From Quercus robur (lineage: Eukaryota > Streptophyta > Magnoliopsida > Fagales > Fagaceae): a stretch of 64,000 nucleotides of DNA. How positions within the stretch are numbered: position 1 is the first letter of the stretch; each line of letters starts with the position of its first letter. The stretch covers positions 89,668,862 through 89,732,861 of the forward strand of contig NC_065535.1 of NCBI RefSeq assembly GCF_932294415.1, in the 5' to 3' direction. The position numbers and the translations under genes are program-made. Under the pieces are notes generated by a model, which saw nothing but the letters and a program-made list of their open reading frames with translations, was not told where the DNA came from and did no database searches. Of the stretch, positions 1-11,005 are shown one piece after another.

Positions 1-473
1 TTACTTCAAAAATTAATCATAAATTTTAATGTTTTCATGGTTATTATTTTATTTTATTAACTTTCTTATTTAATTATTAAATATATACTTGAAAATCATT
101 AAATTTCCCTCACATATATAGATATATTGTCAAATTTGCTAGTTTTATAAATTTAATATCTATATTTAGGCTTTAATTAATTATTAAATTAATTATGACG
201 TCATCACGGTTCGACCTCAAAAACCTTGAACCTCTCCCTTTTACGGTTCAATGAACGGTTCAGGTCTGAAAACCTTGATTAGTACACGCTTGTAATGATA
301 GCACCCACTCATTGCATTTGACATGTAGAGTATAAAATTGATAGATCTCAATGTCATACATATTATATATGAATTATCATACTAGCATGCCATCGTGTAT
401 GACACGTAAAGAGGGGGTAGGAAAAAAAGAAAAGAGAAAGAGAGGTGATATCTGAAGAGGAAATGCCTTTCAT
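1..473. other. AT-rich intergenic sequence, no gene seen
   Basis: No open frame or recognisable element was found. A short stretch near 200-280 repeats a word close to 'GGTTC' in both orientations, which may be the end of a degraded transposon, but no boundary could be fixed. Confidence 0.4.
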
Positions 474-582
474 CAAGGCCGGCCCTAGACATTTTGGGGC
501 TAAATGTGAGAATTAAAATGGAGTCTTTTTTATATTTATGTATTAATTAAATTAATATTTATTTAATATTTTTATATTATAG

Positions 583-2141
583 TATAGGCGTATATGCACT
601 TTTAGTTCTTACATTTTGACTTTTTTTCATTTTAGTCTCTACATTTTAATTTTACCACTTTTAGTCCCTAAACTAATTTACGGGTGTTATTTTCGTCCTT
701 TCCGTCAGTCAACCGACAGAAATAGCTAAGGTGGCAGCTAGAGGAATTAGAATATTATAAAAATTGCCATATCAGCATCTATTTTTTTTTTAAGATAAAT
801 AATTTGTCAATTTTAACTAAATAAAAAAAGAAAAAACAAAACATGAATCCAGAAAATCAAACCCAAAGAACACAAGAACACGAATTCAAAATTAAACCCA
901 TAAACCTAGAAGAACACAAAGAACCCAAGAACACAAACCCAGAAAATCAAACCCAAGAACACGAATTTAAAATTAAACCCATTGAATCAACTTCCTTTCC
1001 CACTTAAAATCAAATCAATAATGAAATAAAATTTGAGAAGAGAACAAAGGCCAATGTTGAAAGACCCATGCTGAAAACCCATCAATTTTTCTTGTTCTTC
1101 CCCAAAGATTCATAGCCAAAAATATAAAATCAAAGAAAACCCATAAATCTCAAACACTAAAAAACCCAAAAACTCAAACAAAACCCAGTTTATTTCAAAC
1201 AATCAACAACAAAATCAACCAACCTGGCCAACTCAGCTCATTGAATCAAACAAATACACAAACCCAGATTTGAAGACAATGACAAAGAAGAAGATGAACA
1301 ACAAGCCCCCGTAATCCAAAATTTTTTTTTTTCTAGTTTCATTTTTTAGGTTTGGGTATTTGATTTTCGGGTTTGATTTTCTGGGTTTGATTTTTTGGAA
1401 AGCAGATCTGCTCGCCGTTGGTTTCGGCTTCGAGCGAGCCCGGCGAGATCGAGATGTACTCGCCGGCCTTCTACGCCGCCTATACCACCGGCGGTATTCT
1501 AAGCTGTGATCTCACTCACATGGCCGTCACTCCTCTTAATCTCGTCAAGTGCAATATGCAGGTCCAATTCTTCTAGATCTCTCACTCTCTTCCATTTTTA
1601 GCTTCTTTTTCTTCGATTAGATTCTACTTTACATTTCTTTACTCAAATTAGATCTGTGTGAGAGGAGAGAGAGCTCGAGTATGAGCCATGAGAGAAGAGA
1701 GAGTTTGAGATGAGAGAATAGAGTTTAAGTTTGAGATGAAAGTATGTGGCCAATTTGAGAATAGTGTTCAGGTTTGGATCTTATGTTAATTTTTTTGGGT
1801 TTTAAAATTTTGGGTTAGTGTTCTTGTTCAAGAAATTTTAGATCTTAATTCATGTGAATTTTAGTTTTTAATTCTTTTTTATTTTTTTTATTTAGTTGAA
1901 ATTAATAAATTAATTTTTTAATATGTTGATGTGCCATGGGTGATGTGGCATTTTTTATAATATTTTAATTCTTCCGGCTACCACCTCAACTATTTCCGTC
2001 AGTTGACTGATGAAAAGAACAAAAATAATACACATTAATTGGTTGAGGGAATAAAAGTGATAAAATTAAAATGTAAAGACTAAAATAAAATTTTTTAAAA
2101 AAAGTCAAAATGTAAGGACTAAAAGTGCATTTACGCCTATG
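583..2141. mobile_element. Pack-MULE-like element with long terminal inverted repeats
   Basis: The left end starts ATAGGCGTATATGCAC and the right end reads ATAGGCGTAAATGCAC in reverse complement. The similarity continues inward for more than 130 bp through blocks such as TTTTAGTCYYTACATTTT and GTCAGTYRACYGACRGAAATAG. Long inverted termini with this composition are typical of plant Mutator-like elements. No transposase is present; the interior carries a fragment of a host gene (1403-1561), the hallmark of Pack-MULEs. No convincing 9-bp target duplication was found (the flanks are AT-rich and diverged), so the exact ends may be off by a few bases. Confidence 0.7.
1403..1561 (+). pseudogene. Captured exon 1 of a mitochondrial phosphate carrier
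   Basis: In frame from about 1403 the DNA reads residues ending in EIEMYSPAFYAAYTTGG, then ILSCDLTHMAVTPLNLVKC and NMQ. This matches the start of the first repeat of plant mitochondrial phosphate carriers (PHT3/MPT family): a signature near MYSPAFYAA and the mitochondrial-carrier motif PxDxxKxxxQ, here P-L-N-L-V-K-C-N-M-Q with Asp changed to Asn. Translation ends at CAG followed by GT at 1562, the expected exon 1 donor, and the following bases look like intron. Only the N-terminal part is present (a whole carrier is about 350 residues), so it is not a working transporter. It is GC-richer than its surroundings, as expected for captured coding DNA. Confidence 0.8.
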
Positions 2142-2163
2142 ATATATTTCATTTAAAATCTAT

Positions 2164-2690
2164 TTATCTTGCCTTTTGAGATACAAATTGACTAATTAAA
2201 TTTTTGTAATCAAGTTCTTCTAACATCTTCTTTTCAATCGATAATATAACTAATCCACTTAATTTTTCTTTGAACATTGTTGATTTTATATATAATTTAT
2301 TAATTTTAATTTTGAAAAACTTCAAAACTAATATGCTCTTTATTTGTTTCATGGTTTCTAATTTTAGAACTAATATTTTTCCAATCTCAAGTTCCTTCAT
2401 TACATGATTCTCAAAAAAAAAAAAAGTTCCTTCATTACATAGTTGGCCAGTACCTTTAGACTCAAACAACTTGCAACAAAAACAAAATACTTGGTTCGTA
2501 TCTTTTGAATATACTAACCATTTTCTATCACGCTTCACCTCACTTGATAATATTCGAGTGTAATGAATAGTAGAAAAAAGTCTAGTGTCATCACCTTTAT
2601 GAAAAATTATATTATTGTCTCTAATTGGACCTCTTTCTACTAATAATTCTCATAATTTTTTGTAAATATTTTTCCAATTACCTGGATCAT
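2164..2690 (-). pseudogene. hAT-like transposase remnant with TTF-type zinc finger (ZMYM1-like)
   Basis: Reading the minus strand from about 2690, a frame beginning DPGNWKNI passes into RKWLVYSKDTNQVFCFCC, the TTF-type zinc-finger segment that opens ZMYM1-like hAT transposases of plants. A frame from 2538 continues for 124 residues and ends with LSGLVILSIEKKMLEELDY and a short NLISQF tail, which resembles the C-terminal dimerisation region of the same family. The catalytic middle of roughly 500 residues is missing, so this is an internally deleted copy. A stop codon also interrupts the part upstream of 2538. It is inactive by inspection. Confidence 0.7.
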
Positions 2691-2701
2691 AAATATTTTT
2701 C

Positions 2702-3182
2702 TCAATGTTATAAATACCGTTTCAGACCCTATTTCGATTTGTCTATTGGAATGGAATATTTCGATACCAGTCTGTTTTCGGATACCGCTTCAGAGGTTAC
2801 CTGTTTACCATAAATAAATATATATATATATATATATAATTTAACAAATTTTCCAAAAGATAATAACTAATTACCAAAGTAGATACAAATAAGTAAATAA
2901 TACGGTTGTTATTCTTTTTAAAAAATATATTATATATCTATACTACTGTTAATTAATTGATTTTTTTTTTTAATCAAGGTGTAGTACTATTTTTAAGTGA
3001 GCAATTTTAGGACTATAAATTATTATACAAATTTTTTGAAAAACTATAAGTGATTAACCATTGCTTGCCCATAAACCTTATTAATATTTTTTTTACTAAT
3101 TGCACTTTGCTAGTTCACAATTATGGTAAGAAATTGTGAAAGATTTTGTGGTTAACTTTTCCTTTTAAGTTCAACTGTTAGG

Positions 3183-3214
<32 letters not shown>

Positions 3215-3685
3215 CAGTTCAACTGTTAGTTTATGTTAATAGGATGATGGTCAAGTGGCACCATTTGCAATAATGGCCAAAACGTGGCAATTTTACATTG
3301 CATACACATTTATTCATTTCACCTACCCCACCTAACTCCATCTCCTCTGCCGTAATACAAGTACACATCCTTCAAATTCTTCTCAAATCTGTGTGTTTTA
3401 AAATTTCAAATTGTTACTCTCCCTACCTCTCACTTTGTGGCTTTGTGCTGCAAATTGCAAAATGCAAATATGTGAAGGATGAAGTTTCATGAGTAATCCA
3501 CCTCAGAAGAATCATCAAAGGTCACTCTCTGTTCTTTACCCTTCTCTCTGCTCGTTGTAGAATTTTTTTTTTTATTATATTTGATGCCGTGAGGTAGAAT
3601 AGAAACGGTGGAACTCACGGTTTTCATGCCGGTACGAGAAATTCCGTCCGTTCCGGCCGGAACGGAACGGAAATAATAACATTGA
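2702..3685. mobile_element. AT-rich insertion with TCAATGTTAT terminal inverted repeats
   Basis: The left end begins TCAATGTTATAAATACCG and the right end, in reverse complement, begins TCAATGTTATTATTTCCG; further in, both ends are rich in CCGTTC-like words. A 19-bp direct repeat (TTTTTCCAATTACCTGGAT) is found at 2669-2687 and immediately after the element at 3686-3704. This is longer than any usual target duplication, so it may be an older duplication of hAT sequence. The interior has a poly-T run near 3183-3209 and no convincing coding region. Superfamily not assigned. Confidence 0.45.
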
Positions 3686-3859
3686 TTTTTCCAATTACCT
3701 GGATATTTGAAGGAATATATTATTTAGCCTTAATCTCTGTACATTAACTTATTCATTGACTAATATTGGAACAAACCAAAAATTAAGTAAACATTAACTA
3801 CTTTATCTGAAACTCCACAAATCTTTCGCTTCACTTCCTCCACTTCCTTCACCAACTAC

Positions 3860-4558
3860 CTAGGTTAAACTAGCCAGATGCTCGATCCAGCCCCGTCGTG
3901 TTTCCGGATTCAAGGTGATCAAAACTTTCCTCCATTCGGGCTTTACTAATTTTTCAAGGGCCTTGAACATGGTATCATCGTTATCAGATATAGAGACCAA
4001 AATTTCCGTGGCCTTCACCATCGAGAAGGGATCAGGAACTTGTGCAGGAACTGTCAGATGCTCGATCCAGCCCCGTCGTAAGTCCGGATTCAAGGTGATT
4101 AAAACTTGCCTCCATTCGAGCTTTTCTAATTTTTTAAGGGCCTGGAACTTGGTTTCATCATTAAGATCATCCATAGAGACCAAAATTTCCGTGGCCCTCA
4201 CCATTGAGAAGGAATCAAGATCTTGTGCCATTTGAACAGAAAACTGTACCAAATAAGTTAAAGAGTTATGTATAAAAGAAAGTGATGCATCCAGAGGAAC
4301 ACAGAGGGAAGATTAACTCAAAGCAGTTATACATATATGAATAGTTAGAAGGGCATGGAGGAAAAACGTGTCCAACATCAATAGCAACAAGCAATAATGA
4401 ACAGCAACTAAGAACAAACTTCAGCAACGGTGAACAAACCATTTTTGAATTTAACAGAAACATTAAACACTTACCGTAGGTGCAGGAACTGTGTTGGAGA
4501 AGGGTGATGAAGATGATGCAATGACTGAGGAGGACGAAGCAGTGTCTGTGAGATCCAT
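3860..4558 (-). CDS. Small two-exon gene with a duplicated helical domain, function unknown
   Basis: Exon 1 is 4475-4558 and starts MDLTDTASSSSVIAS; it ends at a GTAAGT donor in phase 0. Exon 2 is 3860-4243, after a TTTGGTACAG acceptor, giving a predicted 155-residue protein and a 231-bp intron. After a Ser/Thr-rich N-terminus there are two tandem copies (about residues 36-84 and 97-146) of a unit with the pattern FSMVxATEILVS, then FxALxKLxKxEWRxVLITLNP and RRGWIEHL. The repeat is closely similar at both protein and DNA level, so the duplication looks recent. The pattern faintly resembles the C-terminal helical segment of Myb/SANT-like (L10-interacting MYB-type) plant proteins, but no DNA-binding domain is present. 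The open, splice-consistent frame supports a real or recently active gene. No function is assigned. Confidence 0.55.
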
Positions 4559-4821
4559 ATATAATGCTAGACTCGGGGTGAAGGGCAATTAAAATCCAAC
4601 AAATCTCAGTGATCGAGGGTGTAGCTGGGCTATGCGAATAAATTAGGGTTTTGATTTTAGAGGAAAAATGACCACGTTTATGGAGTAGATCAGCAGGTCT
4701 TTGACATCTTGTTTAACCAAAATGCTTCACCGACACTGGATCTTTCTCTATTATCACTGGTTCTTGCAATTTAGTTTCTGTCGAAGGGAGAATAAATTTG
4801 TATTTGTAAAGAGAGACTACG

Positions 4822-5008
4822 AGAATAGAGAGAATCCTGAAAAGTGAAAGTGAAAAAAAAGACAAAAGGGCTTTATATCAAACCAACTATGAGGATAGAG
4901 AGAATCCTGAAAAGTGAAAGTGAAAAAAAGACAAAAGGGCTTTAGGATAAAGAGAATCCTGGAAAGTGAAAGTGAAAAAAAGACAAAAGGGCTTTATATC
5001 AAACCAAC
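4822..5008. repeat. Three tandem copies of a 50-70 bp unit
   Basis: The words AGAGAATCCTGAAAAGTGAA and GACAAAAGGGCTTTA recur starting near 4822, 4892 and 4943. Two of the three copies also carry TATCAAACCAACT, so the repeat period is 70 then 50 bp. The array lies upstream of the minus-strand gene at 3860-4558. No coding role is seen. Confidence 0.75.
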
Positions 5009-5600
5009 TTACCAACAGCCAACAAATCTCATCAAAGGGGAAGAGGGAAGAGTGGTAAGTGTGAGCAGGTTGGCTCAGACGTTGTATTGAAGAAAGGGTG
5101 ATACGATATATGAGTGGGTTGCTTTGGAAATGGTAATTTTCTTTTAATTAAATAAGATAAAGTACATAAGTGGCTGTAGATTTTTTTTTTTTTTTTCTTG
5201 TTTTTGTTTGGAATTTAAAGTTTGAATTTGAAAGGGTTATAAAAAGTGATAGTAATAATCATGCCTATGGTCTGTCTTTTTCTCTCTTTTTTTTTTCTTT
5301 TTTTTTTGGGGTAAACAAGCCTATGGTCTGTTACAACAGTTGTTTCGCTCAACTATTTTGTTTATAAAAATAAAATAAACAAAGAGTAAAAGCCAAGGCT
5401 CCCACCATACTTATGCTAGGGAAACAAAATTTAACGTAGTTTTGTGTTATAAGTCGTCACATGATGAATTGTAATTAGTAAGGATACATTAGTGGACCAT
5501 ATAGAAACATACTTTTATTAATTACAACTTATTATGTAACAAATTATGGCATAAAATTTTACCAAAAATTGTGTTCCTATTATAATTTTATCTCTATTAA
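5009..5600. other. AT-rich intergenic sequence
   Basis: Low-complexity T-rich runs (near 5180-5200 and 5285-5308) and no supported gene or element boundary. Confidence 0.4.
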
Positions 5601-6060
5601 CACGCTCTACAATACTTTCAATTAGGTGTGCAAATAAAAACAAAAATGGTTTAATTTAATAAGGAGAATGTTAACCAACACCAAGCAGTATGGTGGGTGA
5701 AGCAAAAAATAAATAAAAAATATCCTAAAATAATACTTATAAACTTAAAAAGTAACATAAATTTTAAAAAAAAATAATAATTTTTTTCAAAAAAATATGT
5801 GCTTAACGGGTAACATACAATGTCCGTTAACGCAACCTAATAAAGCAACCTCAAGAAAAATCTCACCATAGCAATCTCACCATAGCAAATTGATCAATCA
5901 GAAGCAGCTTTGCTGACAGAACTGAGTAGTCACCATCAGGCTCTTGTTTATAGATTTTATACTTAAAGTTTTGATTCAAAAGTCGGCTCTCAACTTTGTT
6001 GACAGGATTCAGTACCACCTTGTACTTAAAGTTTATAGATTTTATTCTTAAAGTTTTGAT
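5601..6060. repeat. Duplicated upstream region of the L13a gene, without the gene
   Basis: The blocks 5601-5660 and about 5828-6060 match 19786-20045, the DNA just upstream of the ribosomal protein L13a gene, in the same orientation. Shared words include ACTTTCAATTAGGT, GAAGCAGCTTTGCTGACAGA and TTGTTGACAGGATTCAGTACC. In this copy about 170 bp (5661-5827), with ends near AATGTTAACC and CCGTTAACGC, interrupts the match; it looks like a small insertion. No L13a coding sequence is present on either side of this copy. Confidence 0.7.
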
Positions 6061-6426
6061 TCAAAAAATTAGATGATTTTTTTTTTTTTTGCACGAGTAA
6101 AGTAAATACTCAAATGAAGCTAATTTTCTCTTCACTTCCCCAGCTACAACGATCGAAGGTGTTGGCCTTGGCCATCTAGTTCGGTCAAGTCACATTTCTT
6201 CTTCTTTTTTTCATACGATTATTTAGGCTAAAAATTTAAAGCATTCATAAGGACTGAATACTCGGTAAAGCTGAGCATAGTCCCTCACAAAAGGCCTCTG
6301 TCTCTTATCTTAATAGACTCTAAAGTTTAAAAAGCTATTGGCCTAATGGTGGTCAAACCAATAGTCCACTGTTTCTTATAATAAATATTCACAAAAGAGT
6401 AAATATGCACCCAAAAGCAACTCCAT
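6061..6426. other. Intergenic, no gene seen
   Basis: AT-rich sequence without a supported open frame or repeat boundary. Confidence 0.35.
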
Positions 6427-7306
6427 GAGCAGTGCTGGATTCCATATCAAATAGAACAAAAAGCAACCAATTCAAGCTGTCAATCTTGCTTTTGACACCG
6501 CGTGAAGTAACGTGATCAAAAATAAAAAAACCGAAACAATTCTGTATTTTTCACTGAAGAGTAACTTTTTAACTCCCAAGTCCCAAATTAACTTTCTGTG
6601 GCGTCTCTCTGGTTATTTCATTTATTTAGTTTATATTATAGCTAGCTTTTAACTAATTGTATACTTGGCTTCGTTTGGTAAAGATGTGTGTAAAGCTACA
6701 GTAGTGTAGCTGTGATGTTCCTGCATAATGGTGTCACGTAGCTGCATAAAATTCAAATTCAAATCAAATCTGTACAGCAGCTGTAGATAGATATTTCAGC
6801 CTTTAATTTGAATTGTAAACAGAGTTTAAACTGAGATATGATAAGATAGCCGTACAACTCTATAAATGATAGCTGTAGCAGGGCGCTGGATTCCATATCA
6901 AATGGGAAAAAAGCAACCAATTAAACCTGTCATTCTCGCTCTTGACACCGCGTGAAGTAACGTGACAAAAAAAAAAAAAAAAAAAAAGGAAGAAGAAGAA
7001 GAAGAAAAAAAAATACTATCGAGTGCTAAAGAAAGTTTGTATGAGAAATGAAAAAAATAATTAATATTTTGGTAATTTATTTCATTTTTTATAAAAATGG
7101 TATTAAAAATCTTCTAAAATAGATTATTAATGAGTATCCTAAGAACACTCGTTAGCATGACACAAAAAAAAAAAAAAAAAAAAAACCCGAAACACTTTTG
7201 TTTTCTTGAACTTATCACAGAACAGAGTAACTTTTTTACTCCCAAGTCCCAAATCAACTTTCTGTGGCGTCTCTCTGATTACTTCATTTATTTAGTTTAT
7301 ATTATT
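6427..7306. repeat. Imperfect direct duplication of ~220 bp, second copy interrupted
   Basis: Copy 1 (about 6427-6645) and copy 2 (about 6875-7306) share GCTGGATTCCATATCAAAT, TTGACACCGCGTGAAGTAAC and CAACTTTCTGTGGCGTCTCT. Copy 2 is longer because it contains a poly-A tract, a GAA-rich stretch and a MITE (7009-7161). The spacer (6646-6874) contains several CTGTAGC/GTAGCTG words. No coding region is seen. Confidence 0.7.
7009..7161. mobile_element. MITE copy, family 'CGAGTG/CACTCGTTAGCATGAC'
   Basis: This segment matches the element at 49878-50053: both contain AAAGAAAGTTT, TATGAGAAAT, a central ATTAATATTTTG and the end ACACTCGTTAGCATGAC or a near variant. This copy has lost about 30 bp close to its left end. 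It sits inside the second copy of the local duplication, so it arrived after or during that duplication. Confidence 0.6.
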
Positions 7307-8304
7307 TTGTAATGATGTTTAAATAAGAAAAATTGTTTTTTAAATACTATAACATGTATTTTTATTTTATTTTTAATCACACATATTTTTATAAAATTTA
7401 AATAATATTAATAGAAATCTCTTCCTACACCTTATTTAATAATAGATTAGATATTACCTTGCACTTTACTTTTAGGGTCCATTTGGATATAGTTAAAAAC
7501 TAGAAAATACAGTAGTAAAATAATTTTTGAAAATGTGAATGGTACTATATGACCCATTTTTAATAAAAAAAATTGTTAAAAAGTGAGATTTGTGAATTCC
7601 GTAACTGAAAAATTGCTAAAAATGTGACTAGTGTGCACTATTGACACCCCAAGTTCAACAATCACAGCTTGTTAAAAAAAAAAAAAAAAAAAAAGAGGCA
7701 GAAATGCGTTTTGCGTCCAGACGTGGACGCAAAACGCAGTACCCAAATGAGTGCTTATCCGGAGTTTGTTTTATTTTCACATGTGGTTATGTTTTTTAGC
7801 AGGTTATTGTGTTTGTATCAAATTTGTGCTCCACTTGTGTGTTGTTTGTGCCCTGTGAAGTGCAAACTACTCTATGTCTCTTTCTTTCTCTTTGACCCAA
7901 CATAAATACACAAAAATATTTTGTCTTTGGGAGAGGTATTTTCATAATAGTTGGTTTTCATGGATGAGAGACTATGAATTCATATAAGTTAGTGAACAGA
8001 TACACTGTTCAAAAAAAAAAAAAAACTGTTGTGCATTAAAAAATAAAATAAAATAAAAAAATATTATTTGGACAAGAGAGTCCAATCTACGTATGCCAAA
8101 GCTCAATCCAGTGTCAAGCCCATGAACTTATAAACTCAAGTATTAATATTTCAAAAAATTTTAATTTACTAATATAATTGAATAAAATTTTACTTTAAAT
8201 TTACAAAAGAAAAGGAAAAGTGCAAAGTACACTAATGAATATTGACATGACAAGAGGGAAAAGATATTTATGTAACTTGAAAAAATCTATATTCCCTAAA
8301 ACAA
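7307..8304. other. Intergenic sequence with MITE-like fragments
   Basis: A stretch near 7480-7630 (starting GGTCCATTTGGATATAG) resembles the 'tttggata...ctgaaaactg' MITE-like sequence family also present at 9681-9963, 20711-20930 and 21006-21300, but its right end was not found. Poly-A runs occur near 7674-7694 and 8011-8025. No supported gene. Confidence 0.4.
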
Positions 8305-8307
8305 TAA

Positions 8308-8976
8308 GGGCTTGTTTGGTTAGTTTTTTTTCATTACTCAGTTTTTGTCACTCATCACTTAAAATAACTCAATTTTCTATACCCACCCGTTTGGCACATG
8401 TTTTCAGGTTCTCATTACTCAATTTTTTCTACTTTTTGTAGGACCCATACTTGAGAACCATGTTAGGCATTTCTGTTAGCCTACCCGCCTCACACCATTT
8501 TTTCTTTCTTTTTATTTCCTTCAACCCCCAGTACCCACAACAACCACTTAGGTTTTGAGCACAAACCTAGAAAATTCATTAGCATCCTTGAAGCACTGAG
8601 AAAATTCACAAACCCACAACAACCAATTTGTTGCCCCAATCGTTGATTTTTTTTTTTTTTTTTTTTTATGTGTTTGAGATGACAAAGGCAAAAAAAAAAA
8701 AAAAAAAAAAAAAAAAAGACCACCTCACCGAACCCAATGAGAAAAAAAATGGTCAAAAGTTGCGACTAACCTGACTAGTGGGTCCTTCAGTGTAAGTTCA
8801 ATTATGTGTTTTCAGTTTTCATAACACATCACTTAAAAATCAGAGAATTGAGTGATGGAAACCATGATCCAAAACTCATCCAAATAAACCATCATCCGTG
8901 AGACCCATATGATTTGGATGATTGAAACAGAAAACTGAGTGATATCACTCAGTTTTGTGGGTTTCCAAACAAGCTC
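8308..8976. mobile_element. Tourist-like (PIF/Harbinger) MITE with TAA target duplication
   Basis: The element starts GGGCTTGTTTGG and ends CCAAACAAGCTC, a 12-bp inverted repeat with one mismatch. It is flanked on both sides by TAA (8305-8307 and 8977-8979), the usual target site of PIF/Harbinger elements. Subterminal words CACTCAGTTTT and its complement recur. The interior holds a poly-T run (8648-8667) followed by a poly-A run (8691-8717), which could pair with each other. No transposase is encoded. Confidence 0.75.
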
Positions 8977-9038
8977 TAAACCACTCTCAATGCGTCAAAC
9001 TTAAGACTTTAATAACATCTCACTAGAGTGTTTCAGAA

Positions 9039-9152
9039 GTTAGAAGAAGCAACCTTCTCTTCTGTGACTTCTCTCACCCCATTCTCTCCAAAACAAAGTT
9101 AGAAGAAGCAACCTTCTCTTCAGCCTTCTCTCAACCCATTCTCTCCAAAACA
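9039..9152. repeat. Tandem duplication of ~57 bp
   Basis: GTTAGAAGAAGCAACCTTCT followed by CTTCTCTCA-CCCATTCTCTCCAAAACAAA occurs twice head to tail (about 9039-9097 and 9098-9152). Confidence 0.75.
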
Positions 9153-9680
9153 AATCTGAACCTCCCAAAACAGTAAAGATGCAGGGACTAGATTCACATT
9201 TCAAGTATGAGACGGCCTTATATCTCAAAACCACTAAGTGTCAGACACAATCACATTCATTAAAAAGCAAAGATCACGAAGTAATTTTATAATACTATCT
9301 TCTTCTTATATTTTCAGTGCTTACAAAATATCTAATATATTATAGATTAATAGTTATGTTATCAATAAAAATGTTCACACTAATATGGTGTGTTTTGAAA
9401 AATGAATAAGTAAAATAGAAAAAAAAAGTATTTTATAAAAAAAAAAAAAAATCACCCCCTGTTGCGTGTACTCTTTAGATTATTATTTATAAGAGAATCA
9501 AAGAAATCTAGAATAATTTGAAAAAAGGAAAACAATTATTTAAAAAATAAAAGGGGAATGCAAAGACAAATTAATAAACCTTTATTATTTCTTTCTTTCT
9601 CATTCAATGGAAGCTGTCAAGCTCACTCTCAATCCCACAGTTTCAGACAAACTCAATGAAAATTGTCAAGCTCACTTAGG

Positions 9681-9963
9681 TTACGCTTGGATTGGGCTGA
9701 AAAACCCAGCGTCTGCGTCTGGCATTTTTTTTTTTTTTTTTTACGCATTTGTGAGACTTACGGCTACTGTTCATGAATAGTAGCCGCAAAGTTTGACTTT
9801 TCTCACTTTTTTTCAACAAATCAGTTCGCACTGTTCACGGATCCATAAATTTCACTTTTAGCAGCTTTTTCATTAAAAATGGGTCCTACGGTACTATTCA
9901 TACATTTAAAAATTATTTTGCTACAGTATTTCTCAGTTTTCAGCTGTATCCAAATGAACCCTA
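9681..9963. mobile_element. hAT-type MITE-like element
   Basis: The ends read TTACGCTTGGATTGGGCTGA and, in reverse complement, TTCATTTGGATACAGCTGA. The interior contains GTTCATGAATAGTAGCC and the phrase ATTAAAAATGGGTCCTACGG. Related sequence recurs near 7480, 20711 and 21006. Short, non-coding, with imperfect ends; exact target duplication not resolved. Confidence 0.5.
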
Positions 9964-10473
9964 ATAAATCGCCCCCTTTTGCTTCAGTCAATTTTCTTTC
10001 TTAATGTCAATTCTAATTAGGAGAGATTCTTGGCAAGAATAATACAGCACAAGCTGATTAAATGAGCTATTCCATCAAGTGTGGGCTGGAACCCACTTGT
10101 GCCACATGAGAAAGTATATGCTGTTTCTAGATCTCTAACTCAGCATCCATCCGGTGTTTCTAAGTCCAATAATAAATTGACACATGTATTAAAATGACAG
10201 CTCAGCATACTCAGGTCATTTAAAAAAAAGAGACAAAAATGCCCCTAAAAATTTCAAAACCACGCCATTAACAATCCTGGTCGGTTGTATTTTCTTCCAA
10301 AATTATACTGAGTTTTTTTTTTCTCCCTCAAACTCTAAATTAAAGCAATTAACAATCAACAACCTCCTGGGAATCCCAAGGAAGTTTAGAAGTTGACAGG
10401 AATGACTGCAACCCTGAACCGATTTATTTCATAGTTTGCTGACAGATGTAGGCAATTTTCCAATTGTTACACA
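9964..10473. other. Intergenic, no gene seen
   Basis: No supported frame or repeat boundary until the gypsy fragment begins. Confidence 0.35.
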
Positions 10474-10803
10474 AGTGGAGAGGATTTGAGTGGACCGAAG
10501 AGTGTGCTTTGGCTTTTCAGCAGTTGAAGGATTATCTTTTTCAGCCACCCATTATGTCCAGGCCCAAAAAGAAAGAGGTTCTTTTGCCTTTATTGCTGTG
10601 ACCTCTCATGCAGTTAGCTTAGTGCTGATAAGGGTGGACAATGGAATACAACGACCAGTCTATTACGTGACCAAGTCGTTACATGAAGTAGAGGTTCATT
10701 ACTTACCATTGGAGAATACTATTTTGACTGTAGTACACGTCACGCAGAAACTCCCTCATTATTTCCAAGCTCACACAGCTGTGGTTTTAACCCAATGTCC
10801 TCT
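10474..10803 (+). pseudogene. Ty3/gypsy RNase H fragment
   Basis: The plus strand encodes KWRGFEWTEECALAFQQLKD, then after a one-base shift near 10574 FAFIAVTSHAVSLVLIRVDN and GIQRPVYYVTKSLHEVEVHY. This is the reverse-transcriptase thumb and RNase H start, and closely resembles the same region of the large minus-strand gypsy element (about 36400-36720). Only ~110 residues remain; no LTR, integrase or gag was found next to it. It is a broken fragment, possibly moved with other repeat DNA. Confidence 0.8.
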
Positions 10804-11005
10804 TCTCCACGTAAATGTAGCTAGGAGATTTGGGGGAATAAATTAAATGTGGGGGCAGCCACCATCCCTTCAGTTATGTCAGGGCTAACCCTCTCCCTGA
10901 AACTCTTTCTCTATAGTATGACCTCTTATGGTAACATGCCACTGATGTGGCTTTACTGTCCGAGCGTGTGGCCTCCTCTACACAATAATGGACTCCTCGG
11001 CCATG

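Larger units (their letters stand above)
474..2690 (-). mobile_element. Decayed hAT-type transposon, interrupted by a Mutator-like element
   Basis: The left edge begins with CAAGGCCGGCCCTAG at 474, resembling the CAGGGCCGGC-type terminal repeat of plant hAT elements that encode ZMYM/TTF-type transposases. A similar terminus, in the opposite orientation, ends another remnant near 27585. The transposase remnant reads on the minus strand from about 2690 to 2164. A separate element with long inverted termini (583-2141) lies between the transposase end and the terminal repeat, so it inserted later. The other end of the hAT element was not found; sequence beyond 2690 is disturbed by another insertion (2702-3685). 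Assignment rests on the transposase remnant; the terminus is an inference. Confidence 0.55.

Noticed and set aside
8490-8756. 88-codon minus-strand frame with poly-Phe and poly-Lys
   Set aside because: Produced by the poly-T and poly-A runs inside the Tourist-like element.
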